Notes: generated by a model from the sequence alone, not told the origin. DNA of 64,000 nucleotides from Acinetobacter sp. ANC 4169 (GCF_002135355.1 NZ_NEGE01000001.1:1-64000), one strand, 5' to 3'. Numbered from the stretch's first letter, positions 17,438-26,255 are shown. Program-made: numbers and translations.

Positions 17438-18586
17438 ATGCATAAATATCGCCTACACTTCGATCAATCCACTCAGATGTCAGTATGCCCAGCAATGATT
17501 CAAGTTAAAAATAAAATTGCGCAACATAAAAGCAAACTCAAAAACTTATCTACCCGCTTGTTTGATTCAGGCTCACTGGTTTTGTCACAAACCACCGCAT
17601 ATGAAGTGATTGGCGAATACAAGAAAACCCGGGTGCGTTATTACGCCTCTCCGGACAAGCAATACCAGGAACCTTTAGTCTTTGTTGCCCCGCTGGCCAT
17701 TAACATGGCTATTTATGACCTTTATCCTTACCGCTCATTGGTGAAACACTTTCAACATAGTGGCTTTGATGTCTATTTAATCGAATGGGGTCGATATAAC
17801 TATAAAGATCGCTTTCTCAATTTCATGTCATTTATTGACGATGCGATTCCGCATTGCATTGACCAGATACGTACACATTCCAATAGCGATCAAATTTCAC
17901 TGCATGGCTGGAGTATGTCCGGTGTATTTGTCATGCTCTATTGTGCCCTGCATCATCCAAACCATGTTAAAAACCTAATTGTATTGGGTAGTCCGGTTGA
18001 CAGTTATGCCTCGGGTCGTACAGGCAAACTGTTCCAGAAGGTCAACCAGCTGATTGCCAAAAATAAAGTCCTGCAAAACAAAATTTACTCAGGAACCGTA
18101 CCCAAGCATCTGATTCATAGCCCTGGCATACTCAATTCACTGGGCTTTAAAATGATTGACCCTATAGGATGGATTCAGAGCCAAAAGCAGCTTTTGGCAA
18201 ACCTGGATAATCCGCAGGCCTTGTATGAACATGCCACCATGGGCAATTTTCTGAACCGGATGATTGACTACCCAGGTGGCATCAATCAGGACATGATTTT
18301 TAATGTCTGGCTACAAAACCCGCTAAAAAACGGCGTTATTACCTTACAAGATAAGAATATCGAATTAAAAAATATAGAGTGCTCTTTATTGATAGGCGCG
18401 GGTCGTAGCGACCAGATCGTATCTAAAGAGGCAGTTAAGCCCTTAATTGAATTGACAAATAGCCAGGATGTCACGTTTACTCTTATCCCGGGTGGTCATT
18501 TGGGCTTAATGTCCAGCCAGTCCAGTGCCAACGAGTTCTGGCCATTTATGACTACCTGGCTAAAACAGAGATCGAGCAAAATATAA
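17438..18586 (+). CDS. Alpha/beta hydrolase of the PhaC-like superfamily
   Basis: A 382-residue alpha/beta hydrolase fold protein resembling poly(3-hydroxyalkanoate) synthases in its first half ('PLVFVAPLAINMAIYDLYP' and 'GFDVYLIEWGRY'). The catalytic nucleophile position is serine (HGWSMSG, S159) where PHA synthases have cysteine, so polymerase activity is unlikely; an esterase or depolymerase-type activity is more probable. The acid (GAGRSDQIV) and histidine (IPGGHLGLM) complete the triad near the C-terminus. The ATG at 17438 overlaps a TATAAT (17434-17439); if that is a promoter -10, translation would start at the ATG at 17477. Cotranscribed with the next gene. Confidence 0.78.
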   Translation: MHKYRLHFDQSTQMSVCPAMIQVKNKIAQHKSKLKNLSTRLFDSGSLVLSQTTAYEVIGEYKKTRVRYYASPDKQYQEPLVFVAPLAINMAIYDLYPYRSLVKHFQHSGFDVYLIEWGRYNYKDRFLNFMSFIDDAIPHCIDQIRTHSNSDQISLHGWSMSGVFVMLYCALHHPNHVKNLIVLGSPVDSYASGRTGKLFQKVNQLIAKNKVLQNKIYSGTVPKHLIHSPGILNSLGFKMIDPIGWIQSQKQLLANLDNPQALYEHATMGNFLNRMIDYPGGINQDMIFNVWLQNPLKNGVITLQDKNIELKNIECSLLIGAGRSDQIVSKEAVKPLIELTNSQDVTFTLIPGGHLGLMSSQSSANEFWPFMTTWLKQRSSKI

Positions 18587-18596
18587 AGGATACATC

Positions 18597-19469
18597 ATGA
18601 TTCAGTCAGTTGCATTTATCGGCTTAGGCGCAATGGGTTACCGTATGGCAGCACATTTACCTCAACATTTCGATACGGTATATGTATGGAACCGCAATTT
18701 CGAAAAAGCCAAGCAACATGCAACTGAATATGGCACCCAAGCTGTAGAACTTGAGCAGGCTGTACAGGCAGAGGTGATTTTTTCATGTTTACCAACCAGC
18801 AACGAAGTCGAAAACCTGATTGCAAATATCAACATCAAACCTGGTGCTATATGGGTCGATTGCACCAGTGGTGTACCCGCATCAGCAAAAAAATTGAGCC
18901 AGCATTTAAAAGCACTTAATGTAGACTTTCTGGATGCGCCGGTGAGCGGCCAAACCATTGGTGCGGAAAAAGGCACGTTAACGGTAATGATTGGCGGTGA
19001 AGCCCGTGCTTTTGAAAAAGCCCTACCTGCAATTCAAGCCTTTGGCCAATTGATTAAACATGTCGGTGAATCAGGTGCAGGTTTCGCGGTTAAAGCAGTA
19101 AATAATATGTTATTGGCGGTAAATCTTTGTTCTGTTGCGGAAGGCTTTACCACCTTAAAAGCGCATGGCGTCAACCTGAATGAAGCTTTAGACTGCATTA
19201 ATGCATCGAGTGGTAAAAGTGGCGTGACTGAAACTGTGTTGCCACAACGCGTTTTAAACCGCGAATTTCCACTGACCTTTGCCCTGCCGTTATTGGCTAA
19301 AGATACAGGGATTGCCCTGGATCTGGTTCGTGAGGCTAAACTGTCAGCTCCAGTAATTGCCTTAACCCAAAGTCTGATTCAGGCAGCCAGCAATTTAGCA
19401 GAAAAAGACAGTGACTTTTCTAGCGCTGTGAAAATGTATGAATCTTGGAGTAAAATTACACTTGAGTAA
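18597..19469 (+). CDS. NAD(P)-dependent beta-hydroxyacid dehydrogenase
   Basis: A 290-residue member of the 3-hydroxyisobutyrate dehydrogenase family. The N-terminal Rossmann motif is GLGAMG (residues 9-14). 'DAPVSGQTIGAEKGTLTVMIGG' is the substrate-binding signature, and 'GAGFAVKAVNNMLLAVN' contains the catalytic lysine. Reactions in the family include oxidation of 3-hydroxyisobutyrate, tartronate semialdehyde reduction and related steps; the exact substrate cannot be told. It begins 10 bp after the hydrolase, with AAAGGATACATC as ribosome-binding site, so the two probably act in one pathway. Confidence 0.85.
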   Translation: MIQSVAFIGLGAMGYRMAAHLPQHFDTVYVWNRNFEKAKQHATEYGTQAVELEQAVQAEVIFSCLPTSNEVENLIANINIKPGAIWVDCTSGVPASAKKLSQHLKALNVDFLDAPVSGQTIGAEKGTLTVMIGGEARAFEKALPAIQAFGQLIKHVGESGAGFAVKAVNNMLLAVNLCSVAEGFTTLKAHGVNLNEALDCINASSGKSGVTETVLPQRVLNREFPLTFALPLLAKDTGIALDLVREAKLSAPVIALTQSLIQAASNLAEKDSDFSSAVKMYESWSKITLE

Positions 19470-19501
19470 TAACTCGCCATTGAATAATAATAAAGAAACC
19501 T

Positions 19502-19532
19502 AATATTGTGTAGAAGTGTTCTACACAATATT
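19502..19532. repeat. Perfect 14-bp palindrome before the YARHG-like gene
   Basis: AATATTGTGTAGAA and its exact complement are separated by only GTG. It ends 18 bp before the start codon at 19551 and just before the Shine-Dalgarno. On the plus strand it is followed by CCATTAGAGG and not a T-run, so it is more likely a 5' UTR hairpin or operator than a terminator of the preceding gene. Confidence 0.6.
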
Positions 19533-19550
19533 CCATTAGAGGAAACCCTC

Positions 19551-19820
19551 ATGACTAAGTTTACTGTTGCAATGTTTGCTAGTTTTGCAACTTTTTTTGG
19601 GGCAACGGCATTTGCCGCGACGGCCGAGCAAGAATGTCAAAAATTGAAAAATGACCATGATGTCATTTATGCATCTAAAGGTTTTTGCTTTAAAGACCCT
19701 GAAGCCAAGGCAAAGTTTGGCAATGACAATTGCTATACAACTAAACCAAAATTTTCAGATAAAGAGCAACAACGACTTGACGCCATCAAAGATCGTCAGA
19801 AAGAATTGAACTGTAAATAA
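19551..19820 (+). CDS. Exported YARHG-like domain protein
   Basis: An 89-residue secreted protein. A signal peptide (residues 1-21, ending FAATA-EQ after a hydrophobic core) precedes a small domain with four cysteines. The segment '[19 protein letters not shown]' followed by a Cys-Tyr pair and '[16 protein letters not shown]' matches the YARHG domain pattern, an extracellular or periplasmic module of unknown function. The four cysteines could form two disulfides. The start is the ATG at 19551, with GAGGAAACCCTC before it; an upstream ATG at 19506 would lie inside the palindrome and spoil the signal peptide. The gene could still ride on the upstream operon. Confidence 0.78.
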   Translation: MTKFTVAMFASFATFFGATAFAATAEQECQKLKNDHDVIYASKGFCFKDPEAKAKFGNDNCYTTKPKFSDKEQQRLDAIKDRQKELNCK

Positions 19821-19852
19821 TTACAGCACTCAATCACTTTCAAGGATTAAAT

Positions 19853-20266
19853 ATGCTTTACGATGATCAAAATATTTTTGCACGAATTATCCGCAATGAA
19901 ATTCCTGCAATTAAAGTGTATGAAGACGATCAAGTTCTCGCTTTTATGGACATCATGCCACAAGCGGAAGGTCACACGCTGGTCATCCCTAAAACACCTG
20001 CGATAACGTTGCTGGATCTACCACCTGATGCTGCTGCTTACACAATTCAAATTGTGCAAAAAGTTGCTCAAGCGATGAAAATAGCACTTGATGTTCAAGG
20101 CATTGTACTGATGCAACTATCAGGTGCATCTGCGGGTCAAACGGTTCCGCATGTACATTTTCACCTCATTCCAAGTTCAGTGCATGAACTTGGAAGACAT
20201 GCCTTGCATATGGGGGATCAAGAAAAAATTAAAGCGCTGGCTGAAAAAATTAAAGCTGAACTTTAA
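19853..20266 (+). CDS. HIT family protein
   Basis: A 137-residue histidine-triad protein; 'HVHFHLIP' near residue 100 is the nucleotide-binding HxHxH motif, and '[17 protein letters not shown]' is the N-terminal family signature. HIT proteins hydrolyse or transfer nucleotidyl groups from AMP-linked substrates. The particular substrate is not shown. It starts 32 bp after the YARHG-like gene with AAGGATTAAAT upstream of the ATG and ends in a strong terminator, so it may be the last gene of the 17438-20266 rightward group. Confidence 0.92.
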   Translation: MLYDDQNIFARIIRNEIPAIKVYEDDQVLAFMDIMPQAEGHTLVIPKTPAITLLDLPPDAAAYTIQIVQKVAQAMKIALDVQGIVLMQLSGASAGQTVPHVHFHLIPSSVHELGRHALHMGDQEKIKALAEKIKAEL

Positions 20267-20290
20267 AATTCACTAGAATTTTAACTTGTC

Positions 20291-20319
20291 AAAAATGGAG
20301 CTTATGCTCCATTTTTTTT
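20291..20319 (+). terminator. Rho-independent terminator
   Basis: AAAAATGGAGC/GCTCCATTTTTTT hairpin with a TTAT loop, 25 bp after the HIT gene. Confidence 0.85.
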
Positions 20320-20409
20320 ATATCTGGGATTGTCTCACTTTATCTCATGGATTTTAAAAAAAATAAGTAACTGAAAAATAATAAAAAATATTAATTCAAG
20401 CACTTTTCC

Positions 20410-20460
20410 TCGTCATAAAACTGTCATATAGCTTTCACTTCCCTGTCATAAAGTTTGCAG
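20410..20460 (+). promoter_or_regulatory. Tandem Pho-box-like array before the porin gene
   Basis: Five 7-mers lie in exact 11-bp phase, each followed by a 4-bp AT-rich or pyrimidine spacer: TCGTCAT, CTGTCAT, CTTTCAC, CTGTCAT and TTTGCAG. CTGTCAT-4-CTGTCAT is the PhoB-binding Pho box. Two units are exact, and the last pair (20443-20460) sits where a PhoB-activated promoter would need it, with TTAGCA-like -10 sequence near 20468. The porin ATG is 110 bp further on. PhoB control is inferred from this pattern; the rest of the 305-bp gap holds only the HIT terminator. Confidence 0.7.
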
Positions 20461-20571
20461 ATACTGCTTAGCAAGTTGGTGAGCTTCTGTAACTTTTTGT
20501 ACTTAGGCAAACTAAAAAGAAGTGTTAATTAAGGCGAATGCCATTTAGAACCGTGTTTTGGAGAAATCTCA

Positions 20572-21669
20572 ATGAAAAAACTGCTTCTCGCTGCTGTTGT
20601 AGCGGCTATGGGGACGAGTGCAGCACAAGCGGCACCAACATTGTACGGCAAGCTCAATGTAACTTTAGATCAAATTGATAAGAATGGCTTCAAAGATGAA
20701 AGCGTCACTAAATTAAACTCTAACTCTTCACGTTTCGGTATTAAGGGTGAAGAAAAACTAACTGATAAATTATCTGCCGTTTATTTAGCAGAATGGGCAA
20801 TTGCAACGGATGGTTCAGGTTCAGATGTAGACCTGAATGCACGTAACCGTTATATCGGGATCAAATCAGATGGTATCGCTACTTTAAAAGTAGGTAAATT
20901 CGATTCTTACTTTAAAACTGCTGCGGGCAATAACCAGGATATTTTTAACGACCACACTGAACTGGACATGACTTCAGTTTTAGCAGGTGAAGATCGTTTA
21001 AATAACGTGATTGGTTTTGAAATCGACAAAAAATTATTAGGTGGTTTAGGTTTCAACATCATGTTCCAGCAAGGTGAAGAATCTTCTACTGCAGACAGTG
21101 CGACAACAGGTTATCAAGGCAGCCGTGATGGTTTTGGTGATGGTGTTTCAACATCGCTGACTTATGACAACAAAAATCTAGGCTTAGCTGCCGCTGTAGC
21201 AGGTAACTTTGGGGTTGCTTCTAAATATAGCGCTTATAGCTTATCTAACATTTATACAGATGCCATCCGTGTGACTGGCTCGGTAGATTTAACTAAAGCC
21301 GGTGTTGATGGTCTGGTTTTTGGTGCGCTTTGGCAGACAGCTCAACCTACTGACGATTCGGTAACAACAACGACTGGCACACCTGCTGTGGTAACGTCGT
21401 ATAAAGGCCTTCAAGAAGATGCTTATGGCCTCACCGCTGCTTATGTCATTCCATCTACACCGATTAAGTTAAAAGCCGAATATATTTCTGCGACCACTCA
21501 ATCTGATGGTCGTAATGACCGTAAACAAGACCTTTATGGCTTAGGAGCTGATTATCAAATTAATAAACAAGCCCGTGTCTATGGTGTTGTGGGTCAACAG
21601 AAGCGTGACTGGTTAGCCCAAGATGATAAGAAAACTGTGATTGGCCTAGGTATGGAATATAACTTCTAA
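20572..21669 (+). CDS. Gram-negative porin
   Basis: A 365-residue outer-membrane beta-barrel porin. The signal peptide ends AAQA-AP at about residue 21; the mature chain opens 'APTLYGKLNVTLDQ' and closes on phenylalanine (MEYNF), as 16-stranded OmpC/Omp32-type porins do. Alternating aromatic strands and the 'SRFGIKGEEKL' and 'NRYIGIKSDGIATLKVGKF' segments are the family landmarks. Pore selectivity cannot be read from sequence, but the upstream Pho-box array suggests a phosphate-starvation, anion-favouring porin analogous to PhoE. GGAGAAATCTCA precedes the ATG. It is a single-gene unit with its own terminator. Confidence 0.9.
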   Translation: MKKLLLAAVVAAMGTSAAQAAPTLYGKLNVTLDQIDKNGFKDESVTKLNSNSSRFGIKGEEKLTDKLSAVYLAEWAIATDGSGSDVDLNARNRYIGIKSDGIATLKVGKFDSYFKTAAGNNQDIFNDHTELDMTSVLAGEDRLNNVIGFEIDKKLLGGLGFNIMFQQGEESSTADSATTGYQGSRDGFGDGVSTSLTYDNKNLGLAAAVAGNFGVASKYSAYSLSNIYTDAIRVTGSVDLTKAGVDGLVFGALWQTAQPTDDSVTTTTGTPAVVTSYKGLQEDAYGLTAAYVIPSTPIKLKAEYISATTQSDGRNDRKQDLYGLGADYQINKQARVYGVVGQQKRDWLAQDDKKTVIGLGMEYNF

Positions 21670-21683
21670 TTTAGGCATCCATA

Positions 21684-21714
21684 AAAAAAGACCGCTCTAA
21701 ATGCGGTCTTTTTT
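21684..21714 (+). terminator. Terminator of the porin gene
   Basis: AAAAAAGACCGC/GCGGTCTTTTTT, a 12-bp stem with a 7-nt loop and a run of T. Confidence 0.9.
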
Positions 21715-22135
21715 CTTTTCTAACTGAAAAATATATTGTCGACTTTGGCTGTCATCATTATTTTAAAATAGTTTATTCAGGATATTTAATTTGTAGCCAC
21801 GAAATAAGAATGAACCTTATTTACCTTAATAAAAAAGACCATATAAAATAAATACAACTGTTTTAGTTGGTTTAAAAAATAAATACCAGCATTTTAGTCA
21901 GATTTAATAATTTAAATATAAGTATTTTAGTCAGGATTTAAATTTATTAATACAAAGCATTTTAGTCAACTTTAAAATGACTAAATTTTAGCTTATTTTT
22001 TAACACAACACCAAATTAAATTATTGTTTTAATTAACATAAATAATATATTTTTATTTTAACTGTTCAATCTATTTATTTTTAGTAATTTTTTGTTTAAT
22101 AATATACATTATGTTTTAAAAATAGGCTTATTTGC
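21715..22135 (+). promoter_or_regulatory. AT-rich cyd upstream region with ATTTTAGTCA repeats
   Basis: This 420-bp gap between the porin terminator and cydP has no gene. Four copies of a T-rich motif occur at 21861, 21891, 21924 and 21959, spaced 30-36 bp: the first degenerate (TTTTAGTTGG), the others ending TTTTAGTCA. The last copy belongs to a 15-mer, AAGCATTTTAGTCAA (21955-21969), which also occurs at 57258. The spacing and position suggest repeated binding sites controlling cytochrome bd synthesis. No FNR/Anr-type TTGAT-N4-ATCAA box was seen. The promoter itself was not placed with confidence. Confidence 0.5.
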
Positions 22136-22327
22136 ATGAGCTTAATACCCAAAGATTTCAATCAAAGATTAGTTCGTGAGATCGCAATCATTTTAATAAT
22201 TAAGGTTGCTCTCTTGCTGACGATTAAACACATCTGGTTCGACGCCCCTACCATTCCTCAAAATTTTGACAATCAAGTTGCCGAGCATATTGCTGGCAAT
22301 CCTTCCCCAATCAAGGAGACACGTTGA
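22136..22327 (+). CDS. cydP: Cytochrome bd oxidase putative small subunit CydP
   Basis: A 63-residue protein with one membrane segment (about residues 14-32, '[20 protein letters not shown]') preceded by a short basic cytoplasmic start. Position directly ahead of cydA and the '[12 protein letters not shown]'/'FDAP' features fit the CydP family, a small proteobacterial subunit found with bd oxidases. Its stop overlaps the cydA start by four bases (ATGA), indicating translational coupling. The Shine-Dalgarno before the ATG at 22136 is weak (AGGC). Confidence 0.75.
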   Translation: MSLIPKDFNQRLVREIAIILIIKVALLLTIKHIWFDAPTIPQNFDNQVAEHIAGNPSPIKETR

Positions 22328-23913
22328 TGATTTCTGAAAGCGTGGTCGATCTCTCGCGGTTCCAATTTGCAATGACCGCGTTGTATCACTTTATATTTGT
22401 ACCTCTTACTCTTGGTCTGGCTTTTATTCTTGCCATTATGGAAACCACTTATGTGATTTCCGGTAAAGAAATTTATAAAGACATGACCAAATTCTGGGGA
22501 AAACTTTTTGGTATTAACTTTGCCTTGGGTGTAACTACAGGCTTAACCATGGAGTTCCAGTTTGGTACAAACTGGGCGTATTACTCACACTACGTGGGTG
22601 ATATTTTCGGTGCACCACTGGCTATTGAAGGATTAATGGCGTTTTTCTTGGAATCGACTTTTATTGGTCTATTCTTCTTCGGCTGGGATCGACTTTCCAA
22701 AGTTCAGCATTTAGGCGTGACCTGGCTGGTTGCACTCGGTTCCAACATGTCGGCACTCTGGATTTTAGTTGCCAATGGCTGGATGCAAAACCCCGTCGGT
22801 GCAGAGTTCAACTTTGAAACCATGCGTATGGAATTGGTTGACTTCGGTGCACTAATTTTTAACCCGGTAGCTCAGGTTAAATTTGTCCACACTGTATCTT
22901 CAGGTTATGTGACTGGTGCAGTTTTCGTTTTAGCCATTTCCAGCTACTACTTGCTCAAAAAACGTGATCTTCCTTTCGCACGCCGTTCTTTCGCGATCGC
23001 TGCAATTTTTGGCCTAGCTTCTACACTTTCAGTGATTCTGCTTGGCGATGAGTCAGGTTATGAACTGGGTGATGTACAAAAAACCAAATTAGCTGCAATT
23101 GAAGCGGAATGGGAAACTCACCCGGCACCTGCGCCATTTACATTGTTTGGTATTCCAAATCAACAGGAACAGCGTACTGACTATGCCATCAAAATTCCAT
23201 ATGTGATGGGTATTATTGCAACACGTTCTCTTGATAAAGAAGTAACTGGTCTGAAAGACCTGATGATTCAACATGAGCTTCGTATCCGTAATGGTATGAC
23301 TGCATATGGCGAACTTGAAAAACTTCGTGCAGGTGACCGTTCTCCAGCGCTTATGGCTTCTTTCAAAGAAAACCAAAAAGACTTGGGTTATGGCTTACTT
23401 CTTAAAAAATACACACCAAATGTCGTGGATGCTTCTGAAGCGCACATCAAAGCTGCAACTAAAGATACTATTCCTAACGTAACCGCATTGTTCTTCTCGT
23501 TCCGTGCCATGGTCGCTTCCGGTTTCTTGATGCTGCTTCTGTTTATCCTTGCAACTTATGCAGTGGCTAAACGCAATGCAGAAAACAAACCTTGGTTGCT
23601 TAAATTTGCACTTTACGGCCTGCCATTACCGTGGATTGCTACACAAACTGGCTGGTATGTGGCTGAAGGTGGTCGTCAGCCTTGGACAATTGGTGAAGTT
23701 TTACCAACACATCTCTCTGCTTCAAGCTTAAGCACTGGTGATATTTGGGGTTCAATCCTAGCACTTGCAGCGTTCTATACAGTACTTCTGATTATCGAAA
23801 TGTACTTGATGATCAAATTTGCTCGCTTAGGTCCAAGTTCTTTACATACTGGCAAATACCATTTTGAAAAAGCTGATGATCAAAACCACGCTGCTGCGGA
23901 GGCTCAATCATGA
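22324..23913 (+). CDS. cydA: Cytochrome bd ubiquinol oxidase subunit I
   Basis: CydA carries the three hemes (b558, b595, d) and oxidises ubiquinol while reducing oxygen to water in the inner membrane. The 529-residue protein shows an N-terminal histidine ligand (H22 in '[12 protein letters not shown]'), the methionine-containing helix '[14 protein letters not shown]', the periplasmic Q-loop with its extended insert of the long-Q-loop type (about residues 250-390), and the GRQPW signature. AAGGAGACACGTTG gives a strong ribosome-binding site. It overlaps cydP upstream by 4 bp and cydB downstream by 4 bp. Confidence 0.97.
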   Translation: MMISESVVDLSRFQFAMTALYHFIFVPLTLGLAFILAIMETTYVISGKEIYKDMTKFWGKLFGINFALGVTTGLTMEFQFGTNWAYYSHYVGDIFGAPLAIEGLMAFFLESTFIGLFFFGWDRLSKVQHLGVTWLVALGSNMSALWILVANGWMQNPVGAEFNFETMRMELVDFGALIFNPVAQVKFVHTVSSGYVTGAVFVLAISSYYLLKKRDLPFARRSFAIAAIFGLASTLSVILLGDESGYELGDVQKTKLAAIEAEWETHPAPAPFTLFGIPNQQEQRTDYAIKIPYVMGIIATRSLDKEVTGLKDLMIQHELRIRNGMTAYGELEKLRAGDRSPALMASFKENQKDLGYGLLLKKYTPNVVDASEAHIKAATKDTIPNVTALFFSFRAMVASGFLMLLLFILATYAVAKRNAENKPWLLKFALYGLPLPWIATQTGWYVAEGGRQPWTIGEVLPTHLSASSLSTGDIWGSILALAAFYTVLLIIEMYLMIKFARLGPSSLHTGKYHFEKADDQNHAAAEAQS

Positions 23914-25055
23914 TCGAATATGAATTACTCAAAATCATTTGGTGGGTTCTGGTTGGTGTATTACTGATTGGCTTTGCCCTCACCGATGGCTTCGATATGG
24001 GCTCTATGGCAATCATGCCATTCGTGGGCAAAAACGATGAAGAACGTCGTGCCGCAATCAATACCATTGCCCCACATTGGGACGGTAACCAGGTCTGGTT
24101 CATTACCGCAGGTGGTGCACTGTTTGCAGCATGGCCAATGGTCTATGCAACTGCATTCTCTGGCATGTACTGGGCACTGCTCTTAGTTCTCTTTGCATTA
24201 TTCTTGCGTCCAGTTGGTTTTGACTACCGCTCTAAACTTGAAAACAAAAAATGGCGTACATCCTGGGACTGGGGTTTAGCTGTGGGTGGTGCAGTTCCTG
24301 CTTTAGTGTTCGGTGTTGCCTTCGGTAATATGTTCTTGGGCGTACCCTTCACTTTAGATGAAACCGTACGTTCAACTTATACTGGCAGCTTCTTTGCACT
24401 ACTTAATCCGTTCGCCATTGTTTGTGGTTTGGTCAGCTTATCTATGCTGTGCGCGCATGGTGGTGCCTGGTTGATGCTTCGTACAGATGGTGACTTACGT
24501 GCACGTTCTGCTAAAGCAACTCAATTGATGGGTGTTGTGTTCCTAGTTTGCTTCCTGGGTGCTGGCGCATGGTTATACTTCGGTGGAATTGAAGGTTATA
24601 GCCTAGCTCAACCATTTAATACCAATGGTGTTGCTAACCCGCTTGCCAAAGAAGTCATTACCAATGCCAACCACGGCTGGATGAATAACTATTCAACTTA
24701 TCCAATCACTAAAATTGCACCTATCGCTGGTATTTTAGGTGGATTGATTGTGGTGCTTGCTGCCGGTAAAGCTAAAGCAGGTTTAAGCTTCCTTGGTTCA
24801 TCACTTGCTGTAATTGGTACTATTTTGACTGCCGGTTTTGCACTGTTCCCATTCCTTATGCCTTCAAGCATCAACCCTGTTGCAAGCTTGACCATGTGGG
24901 ATGCAGTATCAAGTAAAAATACACTGACTGTAATGACTGTTGCAGCCTGTATTTTCGTGCCAATCATTCTGTGCTACACCACTTGGTGTTACTACAAAAT
25001 GTGGGGCGTTATTACCAACAAACACGTTCAGGAAAATTCACACAGCCTCTACTAA
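23910..25055 (+). CDS. cydB: Cytochrome bd ubiquinol oxidase subunit II
   Basis: The non-heme-binding partner of CydA: 381 residues with eight to nine hydrophobic segments and the CydB openings '[21 protein letters not shown]' and '[22 protein letters not shown]'. These N-terminal motifs are diagnostic. Its first codon overlaps the cydA stop (ATGA), so translation is coupled. The length matches E. coli CydB (379). Confidence 0.97.
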   Translation: MIEYELLKIIWWVLVGVLLIGFALTDGFDMGSMAIMPFVGKNDEERRAAINTIAPHWDGNQVWFITAGGALFAAWPMVYATAFSGMYWALLLVLFALFLRPVGFDYRSKLENKKWRTSWDWGLAVGGAVPALVFGVAFGNMFLGVPFTLDETVRSTYTGSFFALLNPFAIVCGLVSLSMLCAHGGAWLMLRTDGDLRARSAKATQLMGVVFLVCFLGAGAWLYFGGIEGYSLAQPFNTNGVANPLAKEVITNANHGWMNNYSTYPITKIAPIAGILGGLIVVLAAGKAKAGLSFLGSSLAVIGTILTAGFALFPFLMPSSINPVASLTMWDAVSSKNTLTVMTVAACIFVPIILCYTTWCYYKMWGVITNKHVQENSHSLY

Positions 25056-25087
25056 GGCTGTGTTAGAAAAACTAGGAGTTATTCAAT

Positions 25088-25189
25088 ATGTGGTATTTTG
25101 CTTGGATTCTCGGGATTTTAATGGCGTGCTTTGCAGGCGTATTAAGTGCCCTTTATATCGAACATCATCAAGATTTAGATGAGGAATAA
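25088..25189 (+). CDS. cydX: Cytochrome bd small subunit CydX
   Basis: A 33-residue single-TM protein beginning MWYFAWILGILMAC, the hallmark of CydX, followed by a short acidic tail (HHQDLDEE). CydX sits against CydA and stabilises the hemes. It was found by reading the gap between cydB and the ybgE-like gene; it is too short for most gene finders. TAGGAGTTATTCAAT precedes the ATG, and the next gene starts 4 bp after its stop. Confidence 0.93.
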   Translation: MWYFAWILGILMACFAGVLSALYIEHHQDLDEE

Positions 25190-25192
25190 ACC

Positions 25193-25489
25193 ATGACAGA
25201 AATCGCAATGACAGCAGAAGAAAGCAAGCCAAATAAGTTTGTAATGGCCATTTCATTTTTGATGGCATTGCCACTTGCTACCGTGCTATTAATTCACCCT
25301 GCACTCATGCTGGATGCCAATGGTCACTATAACCATAGTGCCTTGATGATGATCATGATCGGCATTTCGGGTGGATTTATTTACGGCGTAGGATTTCTGC
25401 CCAAGTTTTGGCTGTGGAAATGGCTGTTTAGCCCATTTATCGCATGGCCATTGATGATCTGGGGTTATTACACCTGGTTCCTCACCTAA
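25193..25489 (+). CDS. ybgE: Cyd operon YbgE family protein
   Basis: A 98-residue inner-membrane protein with three hydrophobic segments (about 17-37, 48-65 and 74-95). Position after cydX and 'GISGGFIYGVGFLPKFWLWKWLFSPFIAWPLM' match the YbgE family, which accompanies bd oxidase operons but has no settled function. It may assist assembly. The start is the ATG at 25193, with GAGGAATAAACC upstream, inside cydX. The operon ends after it at the hairpin at 25504-25530. Confidence 0.85.
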   Translation: MTEIAMTAEESKPNKFVMAISFLMALPLATVLLIHPALMLDANGHYNHSALMMIMIGISGGFIYGVGFLPKFWLWKWLFSPFIAWPLMIWGYYTWFLT

Positions 25490-25503
25490 TATAATCTAAA
25501 AGT

Positions 25504-25530
25504 GAAAAGCCCGCATTTGTGGGCTTTTTT
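25504..25530 (+). terminator. Terminator of the cyd operon
   Basis: AAAAGCCCGC/GTGGGCTTTTTT (one G-T pair) with an ATTT loop and T-run. It overlaps nothing and faces the convergent gene at 25535, for which it may also serve. Confidence 0.8.
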
Positions 25531-25534
25531 ATGT

Positions 25535-26209
25535 CTATTTATAACGCGCTAAAATCTTTTGTCGTTCTTCTTCTGATATATCTTCAGGTAACATAAAACA
25601 TTCACGATACTTTTGAATAAAAACCTGAATAAGCTTTTGACGATCAGGCAAAGTATGCTTTAAATAAATTTGTGCAACCATCATCGTTAAATTATTAGAT
25701 TGCTTAATGACCATTTTTTTGTGTTCATTACTCAAGCCAAATGTATGACGCAAAAATGTTTGCTTCCCGCTATGTACAATTGAATTGAGATAATCTAAAG
25801 AGAACAACTTGAACTCTTCGAGTTGCGCAACAATATGCTTTATTTCCTGAATCTCCTTCAAAGCTTCAATCATTGGTGTTGCAGTAAAACGGCTAATACT
25901 TTTATGTTCTTTTAAAGTGAACTGCTCTATTGAATTCATCATATCCAACTCATTCACTTGCTCATCCGTTGCTGCAAATAATATCCAATAAGCACGTACC
26001 AAAGATTCAAATTGTGTACGAAACAATGCAAGAGCTGATGTAAAAAGTTCAGCTTCTAACAATGTTTTAACTGCTAATCCATGTTCAATCGATATATCGC
26101 AACATTGATATACCAAATCTAAACGCATCCCGCCATCTACAAATTCAGACTGGGATAACTCTTGATTTAATTCATTAACCATTCTCAGAGATTGTTCAAA
26201 TAAATCCAT
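25535..26209 (-). CDS. Helical hypothetical protein (DUF5677/DUF6988-like)
   Basis: A 224-residue all-helical soluble protein. The core 'TSALALFRTQFESLVRAYWILFAATDEQ' resembles the R-x-x-x-E-x-x-x-x-x-x-W/Y pattern of DUF5677 and related families, small proteins found in accessory regions and not assigned a function. I cannot tell which of these families it belongs to. The start is the ATG at 26209, preceded by GGGGAAAATAA, a good ribosome-binding site. It sits between rodA and the convergent cyd operon and is separated from rodA by a terminator, so it is probably transcribed alone. Confidence 0.65.
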   Translation of the reverse strand: MDLFEQSLRMVNELNQELSQSEFVDGGMRLDLVYQCCDISIEHGLAVKTLLEAELFTSALALFRTQFESLVRAYWILFAATDEQVNELDMMNSIEQFTLKEHKSISRFTATPMIEALKEIQEIKHIVAQLEEFKLFSLDYLNSIVHSGKQTFLRHTFGLSNEHKKMVIKQSNNLTMMVAQIYLKHTLPDRQKLIQVFIQKYRECFMLPEDISEEERQKILARYK

Positions 26210-26228
26210 TTATTTTCCCCAAAAAATA

Positions 26229-26255
26229 AAAAAGCCAGATCAAATCTAGCTTTTT
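26229..26255 (-). terminator. Terminator after rodA
   Basis: Stem AAAGCTAGAT/ATCTGGCTTT (one mismatch) with a 3-nt loop, followed on the minus strand by TTTTATTTTTT. Confidence 0.7.

Noticed and set aside
17434..17439. TATAAT overlapping the ATG at 17438 as a promoter -10
   Set aside because: No -35 at 15-19 bp; the nearest TTGAGC is 23 bp away. It only raises doubt on the start.
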